From assembly GCA_041393775.1 (NCBI GenBank), contig JAWKJM010000005.1, positions 1 through 64,000 on the forward strand: a stretch of DNA of 64,000 bases, in the 5' to 3' direction. The notes beneath the pieces were generated by a model that made no database searches, was not told the DNA's origin, and worked only from the letters and a program-made list of their open reading frames with translations. The stretch comes from JADKAV01 sp041393775. GTDB lineage: Bacteria > Actinomycetota > Actinomycetes > S36-B12 > UBA10799. Positions 17,075-26,600 of the stretch are shown here, piece after piece. Every line of letters begins with the position of its first letter. The first letter of the stretch is position 1. The translations under genes and the position numbers were made by a program.

Positions 17075-17434
17075 ATGGACAAGCCCAGTCGCCAAGAGCC
17101 GGACCAGGAATTGATCACCAAGATAACGGCCGGCATTCAGGAATCAGGTGGTGACGCGGCAGTGGTGAAAGCCGCTGCAACGGCCGTCGCCCAAGCGGTT
17201 GCTGACATCGACCCGGTGTTCGTGGCAGAAGCCTCCGAGAGGGGCGACGGTTCGCTGCGTGTGGATATCTGGGAGACGGCCTCCGTCGCGTACGGGGATC
17301 TGCTGCCTGATGACTACCAGGAGAGCTGGGAGCAGGAGAGCGGGTCGTCCTGGCAGGGCGGAGCGAGCAGCGACGGCGAATTGCAGGATCTCTTGGCTGC
17401 CGCGGTCGACATCGCTGTGAAGCACTTGGGATAG
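17075..17434 (+). CDS. hypothetical acidic protein, 119 residues
   Basis: A small acidic protein with an N-terminal helix rich in Ala/Val (AAVVKAAATAVAQAVADI) and a polar, Trp/Gly/Ser-rich second half (ESWEQESGSSWQGG). No membrane segment or signal is seen. The start at ATG 17075 is set by CAGGAGAG five bases upstream. No family is recognised. It is followed by the repeat-filled gap at 17.5-17.9 kb. The 232 bp upstream of it (16843-17074) hold no gene that can be supported. Confidence 0.6.
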   Translation: MDKPSRQEPDQELITKITAGIQESGGDAAVVKAAATAVAQAVADIDPVFVAEASERGDGSLRVDIWETASVAYGDLLPDDYQESWEQESGSSWQGGASSDGELQDLLAAAVDIAVKHLG

Positions 17435-17550
17435 CGCTTCAGCCTGATCGCGGCCACTACAGGTGCTGATTGCCTGCGATTGAGCGGAGCGGCGGGTTGG
17501 ACCCAAGGGTTCGCGGTCTGCAGAAGGTAACCTCTGGTCGAACGGAGCCC

Positions 17551-17850
17551 AAGGTCTGGTCTGAGAACGGCTTGCGTACTCGGTAGCCGCGGGAGTCGGC
17601 CGCGAGGTTAGAGATCGTGCACGAGGTTAGTGAACGCACGTGTGGCTTCTCCAACGCCGTGCACGTTCTGTAGTCCGAAAATGACTGGTGTACTCGGTCG
17701 CCGCAGAAGTTGGCCGCGAGGTTAGAGGTCGTGCACGAGGTTAGTGAATGCACGTGTGGCTTCTCTAACCTCGTGCACGTTCTCTAACCCGAGCGGTTTC
17801 CGCCCGGCATTTCCCCGCCTCAACGCCACGGCCGCGGATGACCAACCGAA
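17551..17850 (+). repeat. interspersed palindromic repeat, locus 4 (two tandem forward units)
   Basis: Unit a: left arm 17607-17634, loop 17635-17646, decayed right arm 17647-17674. A junction TCCGAAAATGACTGGTGTAC leads to unit b: left arm 17721-17748, loop TGCACGTGTGGC 17749-17760, right arm 17761-17788, then the GC-rich module to about 17850. It lies between convergent genes. Nothing else is recognised in 17435-17930. Confidence 0.88.
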
Positions 17851-17930
17851 ACGCGGGTGCCGAGCCGAAACCCGGGGGAACGGCCAACGGCGCCTGTTCG
17901 GCGGCCCGCCGTAGGGCTGTACCCAGCGAA

Positions 17931-18890
17931 TCAAGTATCCGAGTCAGGCGTTGCGGGTGCCATCAACGGCGCTACGGTCGGCGCGATCAGTCCACTGCTG
18001 CGGAGGAAGTGGATCAGATCCGTGCGGGTCGTTTCCAGGGAGTCGATGCTGAAGTGGTCGCCATCGGGAACGACCACCAAGGTGGCCCCCGACGAGTCGC
18101 GTTCGCGCAGCAGGTAGGCGTCGCTCACCGGCACGGTGCTATCCCTACGACCGTGCAGGAGCAGCACCGGAGTCTTGATCCGTGCGATGGTGGAGACGGG
18201 GGCGAACTCGGTGAATCGATGCCTGATCGTGTGTTCCACGTACCGTAGGACGAGCTTCGTCATCGCGCGGGGCATGTAGCGGTCCAGGCGCTGCGCCATG
18301 AACGCGCTCGGGTCAGCCATGGAGGCGAGCGATATGACAGCGGCAATCTCAGTGTCCTCGGAGGCTACGAACAGGCAGGCGCCGGCACCGACCGAGTGGC
18401 CGACTAGCAGGATTCTCGACGAGTCCACCTGTGGCGCCGAACGCATCCAGGCGAGCCCAGCTCGGACATCGTCGGCGAACGAGGGCATCGAGCAGACGGC
18501 ACAATCATCGCTTCGGCCGTGTCCCCGGGCATCCAGGAGCAGCACGTGCATTCCAAGGCCGAGGAGCACCTCGGAGACCGGCAGCATGTCGTTGGCCGTG
18601 CCGCCCCAACCATGTATCACCAACGCCGCAGGGCCGGTTCGACCAGACTGTGCCTCGCGCAGCCAACCGCGCAACGCTGTGCCGTCGACCGCAGGGATCT
18701 CCGCGTCTGTGGCGTCGTCTGGGATGGCGTTGGGCCTCAATGCGGGGTCACGTCGCTGTGGTCGACCGTACTCCCGCTTCGCCGCAAGGTCGGCTACGAC
18801 CAGCGCTGCGCACGACGCGACGACGGCCCCTATCGCCGTGACCCATCGCCGAGGCATCATCAGTCTTCCGATCGTCGTCTTCGCAAGCAT
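17931..18890 (-). CDS. membrane-anchored alpha/beta-hydrolase
   Basis: A 319-residue hydrolase. An N-terminal hydrophobic segment (WVTAIGAVVASCAALVVADL) could be an uncleaved anchor. The catalytic domain has the oxyanion motif HGWGG, the nucleophile elbow GHSVGAG, the acid in HGRRDSTVPV and the His in DGDHFSID, so the Ser-Asp-His triad is complete. It resembles dienelactone-hydrolase/BAAT-type serine hydrolases; the substrate is unknown. Its stop meets the repeat region at 17.8 kb. The 186 bp between its start and the PucR gene stop hold nothing recognisable. Confidence 0.8.
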   Translation of the reverse strand: MLAKTTIGRLMMPRRWVTAIGAVVASCAALVVADLAAKREYGRPQRRDPALRPNAIPDDATDAEIPAVDGTALRGWLREAQSGRTGPAALVIHGWGGTANDMLPVSEVLLGLGMHVLLLDARGHGRSDDCAVCSMPSFADDVRAGLAWMRSAPQVDSSRILLVGHSVGAGACLFVASEDTEIAAVISLASMADPSAFMAQRLDRYMPRAMTKLVLRYVEHTIRHRFTEFAPVSTIARIKTPVLLLHGRRDSTVPVSDAYLLRERDSSGATLVVVPDGDHFSIDSLETTRTDLIHFLRSSGLIAPTVAPLMAPATPDSDT

Positions 18891-19076
18891 GTCACCGCCC
18901 CGCCCCTGTGACTTGAGCCGCCCGGCCCAACGATCTCATCGTGTGGCGGCCAGTCAGCCACCTCGAGCTGAGCACCCGTGTGCCGAGACCTTGCAGTTGC
19001 CGATCACCCGATCCGTCGGAAGCCTACCCGCCCCCTAGCCACGCCGCTCAAGAAGTCCGAGGGGGTGCCACCGAGC

Positions 19077-20168
19077 TCAGCGGGATCCGGAACCCAAAGC
19101 CACAACGAGCTTGAGCACTTCGGCCGGATCGTTCAGCAACTCTCCGTAGGCCTCGCGCACCTGGCCCATGCGGTATCGCACGGTCTGAGGGTGGATGAAC
19201 AACTGGGCCGCGACGGCATCGCGGCGACCCACATTGAGCAGCCAGGCCCGCAGCGTCTCGATCAAGGTCGGGTGGCCGGCCAGGGGTTTCAAGACCTGTT
19301 CGCGGAGGTCTGCCAGCGCGTCGCCGGTCAGTACGAGGTCGACCAAGTGCGCCTCGGTGTCCAGGGGCCGCTCCGGGACCAGGTCGGCCAGGGCGCGTGC
19401 GCGCTGGAACGAGGCGTGCGCGCGGCTCCACTCCACGGTGGGGCCGACCACCACGTCGATGCCGGCCGTTGTGTTCAGCGCCGCGCTGCGAACGGCGTCG
19501 GGCACGAGGACTGCGACGACGTCCTCCACGGGCGTCTGCAGACAATCCGGGTATGCACTGAGCAGGGTCGTGACCTGCCCGGGGTCGACCAGGACGCAGG
19601 TCAGGGTCGCCGGCGGGCTCCAGTTCGCGCGCGTCATCATCCCCTCGGTCGGGATGCCGACCAACAACTCCTGCGCCAAGTGCTCCCGGTAGCGTTCGCG
19701 GGTACGGGACTCGTTGGTGTAGCCCTCCACGCTGGCAGCCGACAACTGTTGGTTGAACGCGAAGATCAGCCCGGCCAGTTCCGACATGGTTTCGGCATCC
19801 AGGTCGTGCTCCAATGCCAGTTCCGAAACCTCCAGCCAATGGACTCCGGTGCCGATCTGGTAGGCGGTGAGCAACGCACCGATCCCGCGTCGCCTCCGCG
19901 ACTCGGTGCGTCCCAGCGCCGCGGCACCGAGCCGGATGCGGTCCAATGCCCGGTCGTCACGGTCGACGAGCAGACCGGCGAACCCTTCGAATGCCATTCG
20001 CACCCCCTGCTCGAGTTCGGCGCGGAACGGGTCCCGGGCGGCCGGGGCATAGGCGGGGACCTGGGCCGCGACCGTCGCGACTGTCTCCTCGGCTACGCGC
20101 GGGATGCGGGAGCGCACTTCTGTCACGAAATCGGCTGGCAGGTCCGGCACCTCGAGATTTGTTCTCAT
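19077..20168 (-). CDS. PucR-family transcriptional regulator
   Basis: A 363-residue regulator. The N-terminal and central regions form the GGDEF-like/PucR helical domain (FNQQLSAASVEGYTNESRTR and HLAQELLVGI). The C-terminal HTH_30 domain reads LIETLRAWLLNVGRRDAVAA then LFIHPQTVRYRMGQVRE, the hallmark PucR/CdaR DNA-binding end. Family members control catabolic genes for purines, polyols or amino acids. It is divergent from the GNAT gene (20241) across 72 bp, so a shared control region is likely. Confidence 0.9.
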   Translation of the reverse strand: MRTNLEVPDLPADFVTEVRSRIPRVAEETVATVAAQVPAYAPAARDPFRAELEQGVRMAFEGFAGLLVDRDDRALDRIRLGAAALGRTESRRRRGIGALLTAYQIGTGVHWLEVSELALEHDLDAETMSELAGLIFAFNQQLSAASVEGYTNESRTRERYREHLAQELLVGIPTEGMMTRANWSPPATLTCVLVDPGQVTTLLSAYPDCLQTPVEDVVAVLVPDAVRSAALNTTAGIDVVVGPTVEWSRAHASFQRARALADLVPERPLDTEAHLVDLVLTGDALADLREQVLKPLAGHPTLIETLRAWLLNVGRRDAVAAQLFIHPQTVRYRMGQVREAYGELLNDPAEVLKLVVALGSGSR

Positions 20169-20240
20169 CGCACTATTCTGGCCCTCAGATCTGTGCCTGC
20201 GCCACTATTGCCTGTGCGGAAGTGAGTACATCATGGACAT

Positions 20241-20750
20241 ATGAAGACAGCAGAGACAGAAGGGGTCCTGAGCCACGGCCTGCGGGTGGCCGTGCGGCCG
20301 ATGCGCGCCGGTGACCGCGCCGACCTCGTCGCCGGGTTCCAGCGATTGTCCGAGGAGACGAGGTATCGCCGCTTCATGCGCAGCAAGCCACGCCTGACGT
20401 CGGCGGAGGTGCAGCACCTGTTCGAGACCGACGAGCTCGCGATGGTGCTGGTGTGGCCACGGACCACGTCGGAGGACGTCGTGCTGGGCATCGCACATGC
20501 GCTCCGGCTACACGACCAATCGGACACAGCGGAGTTCTCCATCACGGTTGCCGATGAGATCCAGGGCTGCGGCGGGGGCCGTCTGCTCACTGAGGCACTC
20601 GGGCGTGAGGCGCGCCACGAGGGGATCGAGTACCTGACCGGGTACATGCTGGCATCGAACGAGGCTCCGGCCAGGTTGCTGGCCGGCGTGGGCGAGGTGG
20701 TCGAGGACCGCTGCGCATCCGGCGCGCGGGAGATGAAGGTGAGGCTGTGA
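20241..20750 (+). CDS. GNAT-family N-acetyltransferase
   Basis: A 169-residue GNAT-fold protein. The opening VAVRPMRAGDRADLV is the usual first strand and helix, EETRYRRFMRSKPRLT resembles Pat/GNAT-type enzymes, and the acetyl-CoA pyrophosphate loop lies in VADEIQGCGGGRLLTEAL (consensus Q/RxxGxG/A). The acceptor is unknown. Its stop overlaps the next ATG (TGATG at 20748-20752), so it is translationally coupled to the lipase-like gene. Confidence 0.85.
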   Translation: MKTAETEGVLSHGLRVAVRPMRAGDRADLVAGFQRLSEETRYRRFMRSKPRLTSAEVQHLFETDELAMVLVWPRTTSEDVVLGIAHALRLHDQSDTAEFSITVADEIQGCGGGRLLTEALGREARHEGIEYLTGYMLASNEAPARLLAGVGEVVEDRCASGAREMKVRL

Positions 20751-21901
20751 TGAGCGAGGAATGGACTGCGGCGGGAGGGCTGGCCGGCCGGGCGCTCGGC
20801 GGCGTCGTGCGCATCGTCGGTGACACCCACCAGGCGATCTCGAAGCGGGTGGACACCGCACTGCCGCCGGTGGCCAAACCGTACAACCGCGTTCAGGCGG
20901 CGTCCGCCGAGGCGGCCTACAGCCTGGTGGAGTCGGTGCATCGGCACACGCCCCGCGCCCTGGCAGGACTCGGTGGTCTGACATCTGTGGAGCCGAGCCA
21001 GACCCGGGTGGGGCGCGCACTGCAGCCAGTGGTGAACGGGTTCCACGGCGACCTGATCGCCGAGGAGCATCCTCAACTGTCCATCCCGATGTCGCTTCGC
21101 GTGGATGGCCGGGACGCCGATGTGGCAACGGACTTTCCGAGCGCCACGGCACACATCGTGGTCTTCCTGCACGGCCTGGCAGAGGATGAGCGGGCGTGGC
21201 GACTGGGGGGTCGGGAATCGTACGGCGAGCGTCTGCGCGATAAGGGGCTGACGCCTGTTTTCGTCCGCTTCAACACCGGTCTGCACGTCAGTGACAACGG
21301 CCGGCAGTTGAGTGGCCTGCTCGACGATCTCGTCGCACGCTGGCCCGTCCCGGTGGAGACGATCAGCCTCGTCGGGCACTCGATGGGTGGTTTGGTCGCG
21401 CGCAGCGCGTGCCACGTCGGCGGGACTTGGACCTCGCTCGTACGCTGCGTGGTGACGTTGGGCACGCCGCACCAGGGTGCACCCCTGGAGAAGGCCGTGC
21501 ACGTCATGGATTGGGTCATGCGCAAGATCCCCGAGATCGAACCGATCGGACGGATCCTCGCCAACCGCAGCGTTGGCATCAAGGACCTGCGGTTCGGTTC
21601 GCTGGTGGAGGAGGACTGGCGGGGGAGGGACATCGACGCATTCCTGGAGGACCGTTGCGCCGAAGTGCCGTTCCTGCCGCACGTGACGTACTTCTGGGTC
21701 GCAGCGACCCTGACCCGCGACACACAGCATCCGTTCGGGCGTCTCATGGGCGACGGGATGGTGCGCTACCCCAGTGCCTCGGCAGTGACAGGTGAAGGCC
21801 TGTGTATCGGCGGGGTGAACCACCTCGATCTCCTGAATGACGACGCGGTGGCAGAGGCCCTGTCCGAGTGGCTGACGTCCGGCGCATCCCAAGTCACCTG
21901 A
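20750..21901 (+). CDS. lipase-like alpha/beta-hydrolase
   Basis: A 383-residue hydrolase. The first 110 residues are helical and of unknown role. The catalytic part begins at VVFLHGLAEDERAW (oxyanion region), and continues with the nucleophile elbow GHSMGGLVAR, the PGAP1/lipase-type TLGTPHQGAPLE and a His in GGVNHLDLLND. This matches the PGAP1-like/esterase group that acts on lipids or esters. There is no signal peptide. A GTG three bases earlier is possible; ATG at 20750 overlaps the GNAT stop. Confidence 0.85.
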   Translation: MSEEWTAAGGLAGRALGGVVRIVGDTHQAISKRVDTALPPVAKPYNRVQAASAEAAYSLVESVHRHTPRALAGLGGLTSVEPSQTRVGRALQPVVNGFHGDLIAEEHPQLSIPMSLRVDGRDADVATDFPSATAHIVVFLHGLAEDERAWRLGGRESYGERLRDKGLTPVFVRFNTGLHVSDNGRQLSGLLDDLVARWPVPVETISLVGHSMGGLVARSACHVGGTWTSLVRCVVTLGTPHQGAPLEKAVHVMDWVMRKIPEIEPIGRILANRSVGIKDLRFGSLVEEDWRGRDIDAFLEDRCAEVPFLPHVTYFWVAATLTRDTQHPFGRLMGDGMVRYPSASAVTGEGLCIGGVNHLDLLNDDAVAEALSEWLTSGASQVT

Positions 21902-22051
21902 TCAGGCGCAGCCGTCACCGTCGCCTCCGTGTGCTGTCGGCGGTCAGTGCCTCCTCGCCGGCGCGATGGGCCAGCACGGCAGAGTCGGTCTCCCAGCGAG
22001 AGTCCCTCGTGGTCTGCGCCGGCCCGCCCATTCCAGGTTCTCGGCATGAGT

Positions 22052-22308
22052 CCATCCGCGGCCGTGGCGTTCAGGCGGGGAATACCGGGCGCCAGTTCGC
22101 TCGCGTTAGTGGTGCATGGTCGTGGCCGGCCGCGGCGTTCAGGTGGGGAAGTGCCGGGCGGAAACCGCTCGGGTTAGAGAATGTGCACGAGGTTAGAGAA
22201 GCCACACGTGCGTTCACTAACCTCGTGCACAATCTCTAACCTCGCGACCATTCTCTAACCTCGCGACGCACTCCTGCGGCTGGTGAGTACACGGGCCGTC
22301 CTCGGCAT
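22052..22308 (-). repeat. interspersed palindromic repeat, locus 5 (inverted orientation)
   Basis: Two GC-rich modules (22052-22172) lead into left arm 22173-22200, loop GCCACACGTGCG 22201-22212 and right arm 22213-22240 (26 of 28 paired), then reversed iterons CTCGCGACCATTCTCTAACC and the tail. It lies between two plus-strand genes. The remaining parts of 21902-22438 show nothing recognisable. Confidence 0.9.
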
Positions 22309-22438
22309 CCGACCTGCTGGAGAGCCAACCCGTAGGAGAGGGGCAGTGTGCGGCTGGGACCCAGTGGCCCGTCGGCGCGCGCGTCGAGGGCTTCGACACG
22401 GCCTTCCATATCGGCCCCCAACCGGATTGACTGGAGGC

Positions 22439-23488
22439 ATGCAAGCCACCTACATATACGGCGCTGGTGATGTCCGCGTCATCGAAGTCGCGTCTCCCAG
22501 CATCCAAGATTCGACGGATGCCCTTGTGCGTGTCACCCGCGCCTGCATCTGCGGTAGCGACCTGCACCCGTACCACAGCCTGCCCGCCAACGAAGCCGGT
22601 GTGGCGATGGGCCACGAGTTCATCGGAGTGGTGGAGGAGGTCGGGAAGGAGGTCGCGACGCTGGTGCCGGGTGATTTCGTGATAGGGCCGTTCGCGGTGT
22701 CCTGCGGTACCTGCGAGTTCTGCCGGGCGGGCTTGCACACGTCGTGTGTCAGAGGAGGTTTCTGGGGCGACCCCCGGTTCGGCACGGCCGGCTGCCAGGC
22801 CGAGGAGGTCCGGGTGCCGCTGGCCGACGGCACGCTGGTGAAGGTGCCGGGAGTCGGCCCTGACACCGACGACGCGCTACTGGCCAGCATCCTGACGCTG
22901 TCGGACGTGTACGGGACCGGCTGGCACGCGGCTGTGCGAGCTGGGGTGAGCCAGGGGAGCGCCGCCGTCGTGATCGGTGACGGTGCGGTCGGGTTGCTCG
23001 CCGTGCTGTCGGCCAAGCAGCTCGGCGCCGAGCGGATCGTGCTGATGGGACGTCACCAGGACCGTACAGACCTCGGCCGTGAGTTCGGTGCGACCGACGT
23101 TGTCGCCGAGCGCGGCGAGGAAGGCATTGCCAAGGTCCGCGACCTGACCGGGGGCGGCAGCGCTGCGGTGCTCGAGGCCGTCGGCCACATGCCTGCTTAT
23201 GAGCAGGCGATCGGTGTGGTCCGGCCCGGTGGGGTGATCAGCCGCGTCGGTGTCCCGCAGTACGAGAACGCCCCAGTCGGCTTCCGCAGCCTCTTCCGGC
23301 ACAACATCACGCTGACCGGGGGCCCCGCTCCGGTGCGCGCCTACATTGAGCAACTCCTGCCGGGGGTGCTCGACGGGTCGGTCGAGCCGGGCAGGGTCTT
23401 CGACACCGTCATGAGCCTGGACCAGGCGCCGGCGGGGTACGCCGCGATGGACGACCGGAGCGCGCTCAAGGTAGTTCTGAAGTCGTGA
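22439..23488 (+). CDS. zinc-dependent alcohol dehydrogenase (MDR family)
   Basis: A 349-residue medium-chain dehydrogenase. The catalytic-zinc region is ACICGSDLHPYH then GHEFIGVVEEVG. The structural-zinc loop is CGTCEFCRAGLHTSC, and the Rossmann site is VIGDGAVGLLAV. The overall pattern matches glutathione-independent formaldehyde or threonine-type dehydrogenases of actinobacteria; the exact alcohol is unknown. The start at ATG 22439 follows GGAGG closely and begins at the normal first strand; the longer frame runs into the repeat. Confidence 0.93.
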   Translation: MQATYIYGAGDVRVIEVASPSIQDSTDALVRVTRACICGSDLHPYHSLPANEAGVAMGHEFIGVVEEVGKEVATLVPGDFVIGPFAVSCGTCEFCRAGLHTSCVRGGFWGDPRFGTAGCQAEEVRVPLADGTLVKVPGVGPDTDDALLASILTLSDVYGTGWHAAVRAGVSQGSAAVVIGDGAVGLLAVLSAKQLGAERIVLMGRHQDRTDLGREFGATDVVAERGEEGIAKVRDLTGGGSAAVLEAVGHMPAYEQAIGVVRPGGVISRVGVPQYENAPVGFRSLFRHNITLTGGPAPVRAYIEQLLPGVLDGSVEPGRVFDTVMSLDQAPAGYAAMDDRSALKVVLKS

Positions 23489-23551
23489 ACAACGGCCGAT
23501 CTGCCGGTGTTCGGTTCGCGCATGGTCCGGGCAGCCGCCGGGCGAACTGCG

Positions 23552-23629
23552 TGTTCGCTGACGCTCGGGTAGTCCGTTGACGTTCCTCGCACGACGAGCG
23601 ACAACGAACGGCACGAGCGTCAGCGAACA
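23552..23629. terminator. long inverted repeat between convergent genes
   Basis: TGTTCGCTGACGCTCG (23552-23567) pairs perfectly with CGAGCGTCAGCGAACA (23614-23629). The inside also has partial pairing around CCGTTG and CGAACGG. It lies between the dehydrogenase stop (23488) and the oxoprolinase stop (23691), so a bidirectional terminator is the simplest reading. It is unlike the main repeat family. Confidence 0.5.
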
Positions 23630-23690
23630 GCCGTAGTGTGGCCGCAGCAAGACCCACGGGCGGCACAAACCGCCTCGGTGTCTTCGGATC

Positions 23691-26600
23691 TCACGGGGAG
23701 CGAACGTCCGGACCGTCTGTGGCCCCATCACCGCCGAAACCCCCGCCACCGGGTGTCTCGATGACCAGGCGGTCACCTGCTTCGACGAGTACCGACTCAG
23801 TCGCGGCCATCTCGTGCACGGCCCCGTCCAGGCGCTCAAGGGTGGTTCGCCCCGGGGCTCCGTCGCCACCGCCATGAAGCCCGAACGGCGCGACCCGTCG
23901 GCGCCCCGAGAGCAAGGACACCCGCATCGGTATCAGGAACTCCAGTTCCCGGACCGCGCCGTCGCCTCCGCGGCGCAAGCCGGAACCGCCGGTGCCCGCC
24001 CGGACGCCGAAGTGCCGCACTCGCACCGGATGGCGCAGTTCCAGCACCTCGGGGTCGGTGAGGCGGGAGTTCGTCATGTGGGTTTGGACCGCAGCCGTGC
24101 CGGTGAAGTCCGGACCGGCGCCGGATCCACCGCAGATCGTCTCGTAGTACTGGAAGTCCTCAGTGCCGAACGTGAGGTTGTTCATGGTTCCCTGAGATGC
24201 AGCGCACGCACCGAGTGCGGCCAGCAGAGCATCGGTCACCACCTGGCTGATCTCCACGTTGCCGGCAACAACTGCCGCCGGGTACCCGGGGTCCAGCAGA
24301 GAGTCGGCCGGCACCCGGAGATCGACAGGGTCGAGGCAGCCGTCGTTGAGCGGGATGTCGTCGTCCACCAGGCACCGGAACGCGTACAGCACGGCCGCCC
24401 GGGTGACCGCTCGCGGGGCATTGAAGTTGTCGCTTCGGGCGGGGCCGGTTCCGGCGAAGTCGACGACCACCCGGCGGGCAGCACGATCCACGCTCACCCG
24501 CACCTCAATGGGGGCGCCGTCGTCGATGTGGGCGACGTGGTGTCCGTCGTCCAACGAGTCGATGACGCGCCGTACGCACTCGGCCGCGTTGTCCTGGACG
24601 TGTCCCATGTATGCGCGGACCACGGCTAGCCCGAACCGCTCCACGAGTCCCTGCAACTCGGTCACCCCGTTCGCGTTCGCCGCGATCTGCGCAACCAGGT
24701 CATTGACGTTGCGGTCCGGCGAGCGGGCGGGGTAGGCCGCCTCTTCAAGAATCCTGCGAACCAGCGGTTCGTCGAAGACGCCCTCTCGCACGATCCGGAT
24801 GTTGCGCAGCAGGACCCCCTCCTCGTGGATGGTCCGGCTCATCGGCGGCATCGATCCCGGCGTGATCCCGCCAACGTCAGCGTGATGCCCCCGGCTGGCG
24901 ACGAAGAACAGCGGGTCTGGCTCCTCGCCGAATACCGGCGTCACCACTGTGATGTCGGGGAGGTGGGTGCCGCCGTTGAAGGGGTCGTTCGTTGCGAACA
25001 CGTCGCCGGGCTGCCAGGATTGCCGGTGCTCGGCGATGATTGCATGCACACTCTCGCCCATCGAGCCCAGGTGTACGGGGATGTGGGGGGCGTTGGCGAC
25101 CAGGCGTCCCGCTGGATCAAAGATCGCGCACGAGAAGTCGAGCCGCTCCTTGATGTTCACCGACCGCGAGGTCTGCTGCAGGGTCACGCCCATCCGCTCG
25201 GCCACGGACATGAACAGGTTGTTGAACACTTCGAGCATGACTGGATCCACGCTTGTGCCGATCGACACCGTGCCGGGCCGTGCTTCGACGCGCTGCAGGT
25301 TCAGTTCGCCGCCCGGCAGCACCGAGGCCTGCCAGCCGGGTTCAACGACGGTGGTGGCCACAGATTCGGCGATGATCGCTGGGCCGCGGATTCGCTGACC
25401 GACGGGGAGGTCGTCGCGCCGGAAGACTGGCGCATCGTGGGTCTGCCCGGTCAGGTGCACAGGCACGTGTGCGGTGGGTACCGCCGCCGCCCCCGCCCCG
25501 ATGGGCAGGTTCAACTGGGCGGATTCGCTGCGTTCGATGGCCTCCACCGCGATCGCGTCGATGACCACCGCCCTGTCCGGCATCGTGAAGCCGAATCGGC
25601 GGTGGTGGGCGGCGGCGAAATCCTGGAGCAGCGTCGGGCTGTCGGAGTGTGGGATAGGCAGGGCGGTGTCGCTGCCGACATACTTGAGATGGACGTGGCG
25701 CTCCACCTCGATGTGGCCGGTCGCTCCCTGCTGCCGCAGTCCGTTCGTGACATCCCCGGCGGCCTCGGTCAGCAGCCCGGCCAGTTCGGCATCGGTCATG
25801 TCCGACAACGGGACCTCGACGCTGCGTTCGTGCAGCAAGCGGGTGTCGGCCAGTGCCATGCCGACGGCCGACAGCACTCCTGCGAGCGGATGGATGACCA
25901 CTGAGCTGATGCCCAGTTCGTCCGCCACAGCGCAGGCGTGCTGGCCGCCGGCCCCGCCGAAGCAGGCGAGGGCGTAGGCGCTGACGTCGTGCCCGCGGGC
26001 AATGGAGACCTTCTTGATCGCGTTGGCCATGTTGGCCACCGCGATGTTCCGGAACCCCTCGGCGAGCATGGCCGGCGAGCGGGTGTCCCCGGTTGACTCG
26101 GAGAGGCCGCGCCTAACCGCCTCCAGTCGATGCAGCGCAGCTGTCACGTCCAGCGGCGCGTCACGACCCGGACCGAAGGTGGTGGGAAAGAACTCGGGCC
26201 GGACCAGGCCCAGGACCGCGTTGCAGTCCGTGACCGTGAGGGGCCCGCCCTTGCCGTAACTCGCCGGCCCGGGTTCTGCCCCTGCGGAGGCCGGGCCCAC
26301 CCGGAGTCGGCTGCCGTCGAACGAGCAGATAGACCCGCCGCCGGCTGCGACCGTGTGGATGTCCAGCATGGGCGCCCGCAGTCGCACCCCCGCCACCTCT
26401 GACTCGAGTGAGCGCTCCAACTCCCCGCCGAAGTGGGCCACGTCGGTCGAGGTTCCACCCATGTCGAAAGTAACGACCCGGTCGAAACCCGCAGCCCGGC
26501 TGGTGCGCACCGACCCGATGAGGCCCCCGGCAGGTCCCGACAAGATCGCGTCCTTGCCGCGGAAGGCAGTCGCCTGCGCGAGTCCGCCGTTGGACTGCAT

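Noticed and set aside
16820..17095. Minus-strand 91-residue open frame
   Set aside because: It overlaps the start of the 141-residue gene and the ribosome site of the plus-strand gene at 17075, has no ribosome site itself and no family pattern.
17551..17850. Repeat array considered as CRISPR
   Set aside because: Units are palindromic with shared flanks and no unique spacers of constant length; there are no cas genes.
20233..20244. Mini-ORF ATG GAC ATA TGA overlapping the GNAT start
   Set aside because: Three codons only and no conserved-peptide evidence; likely chance.
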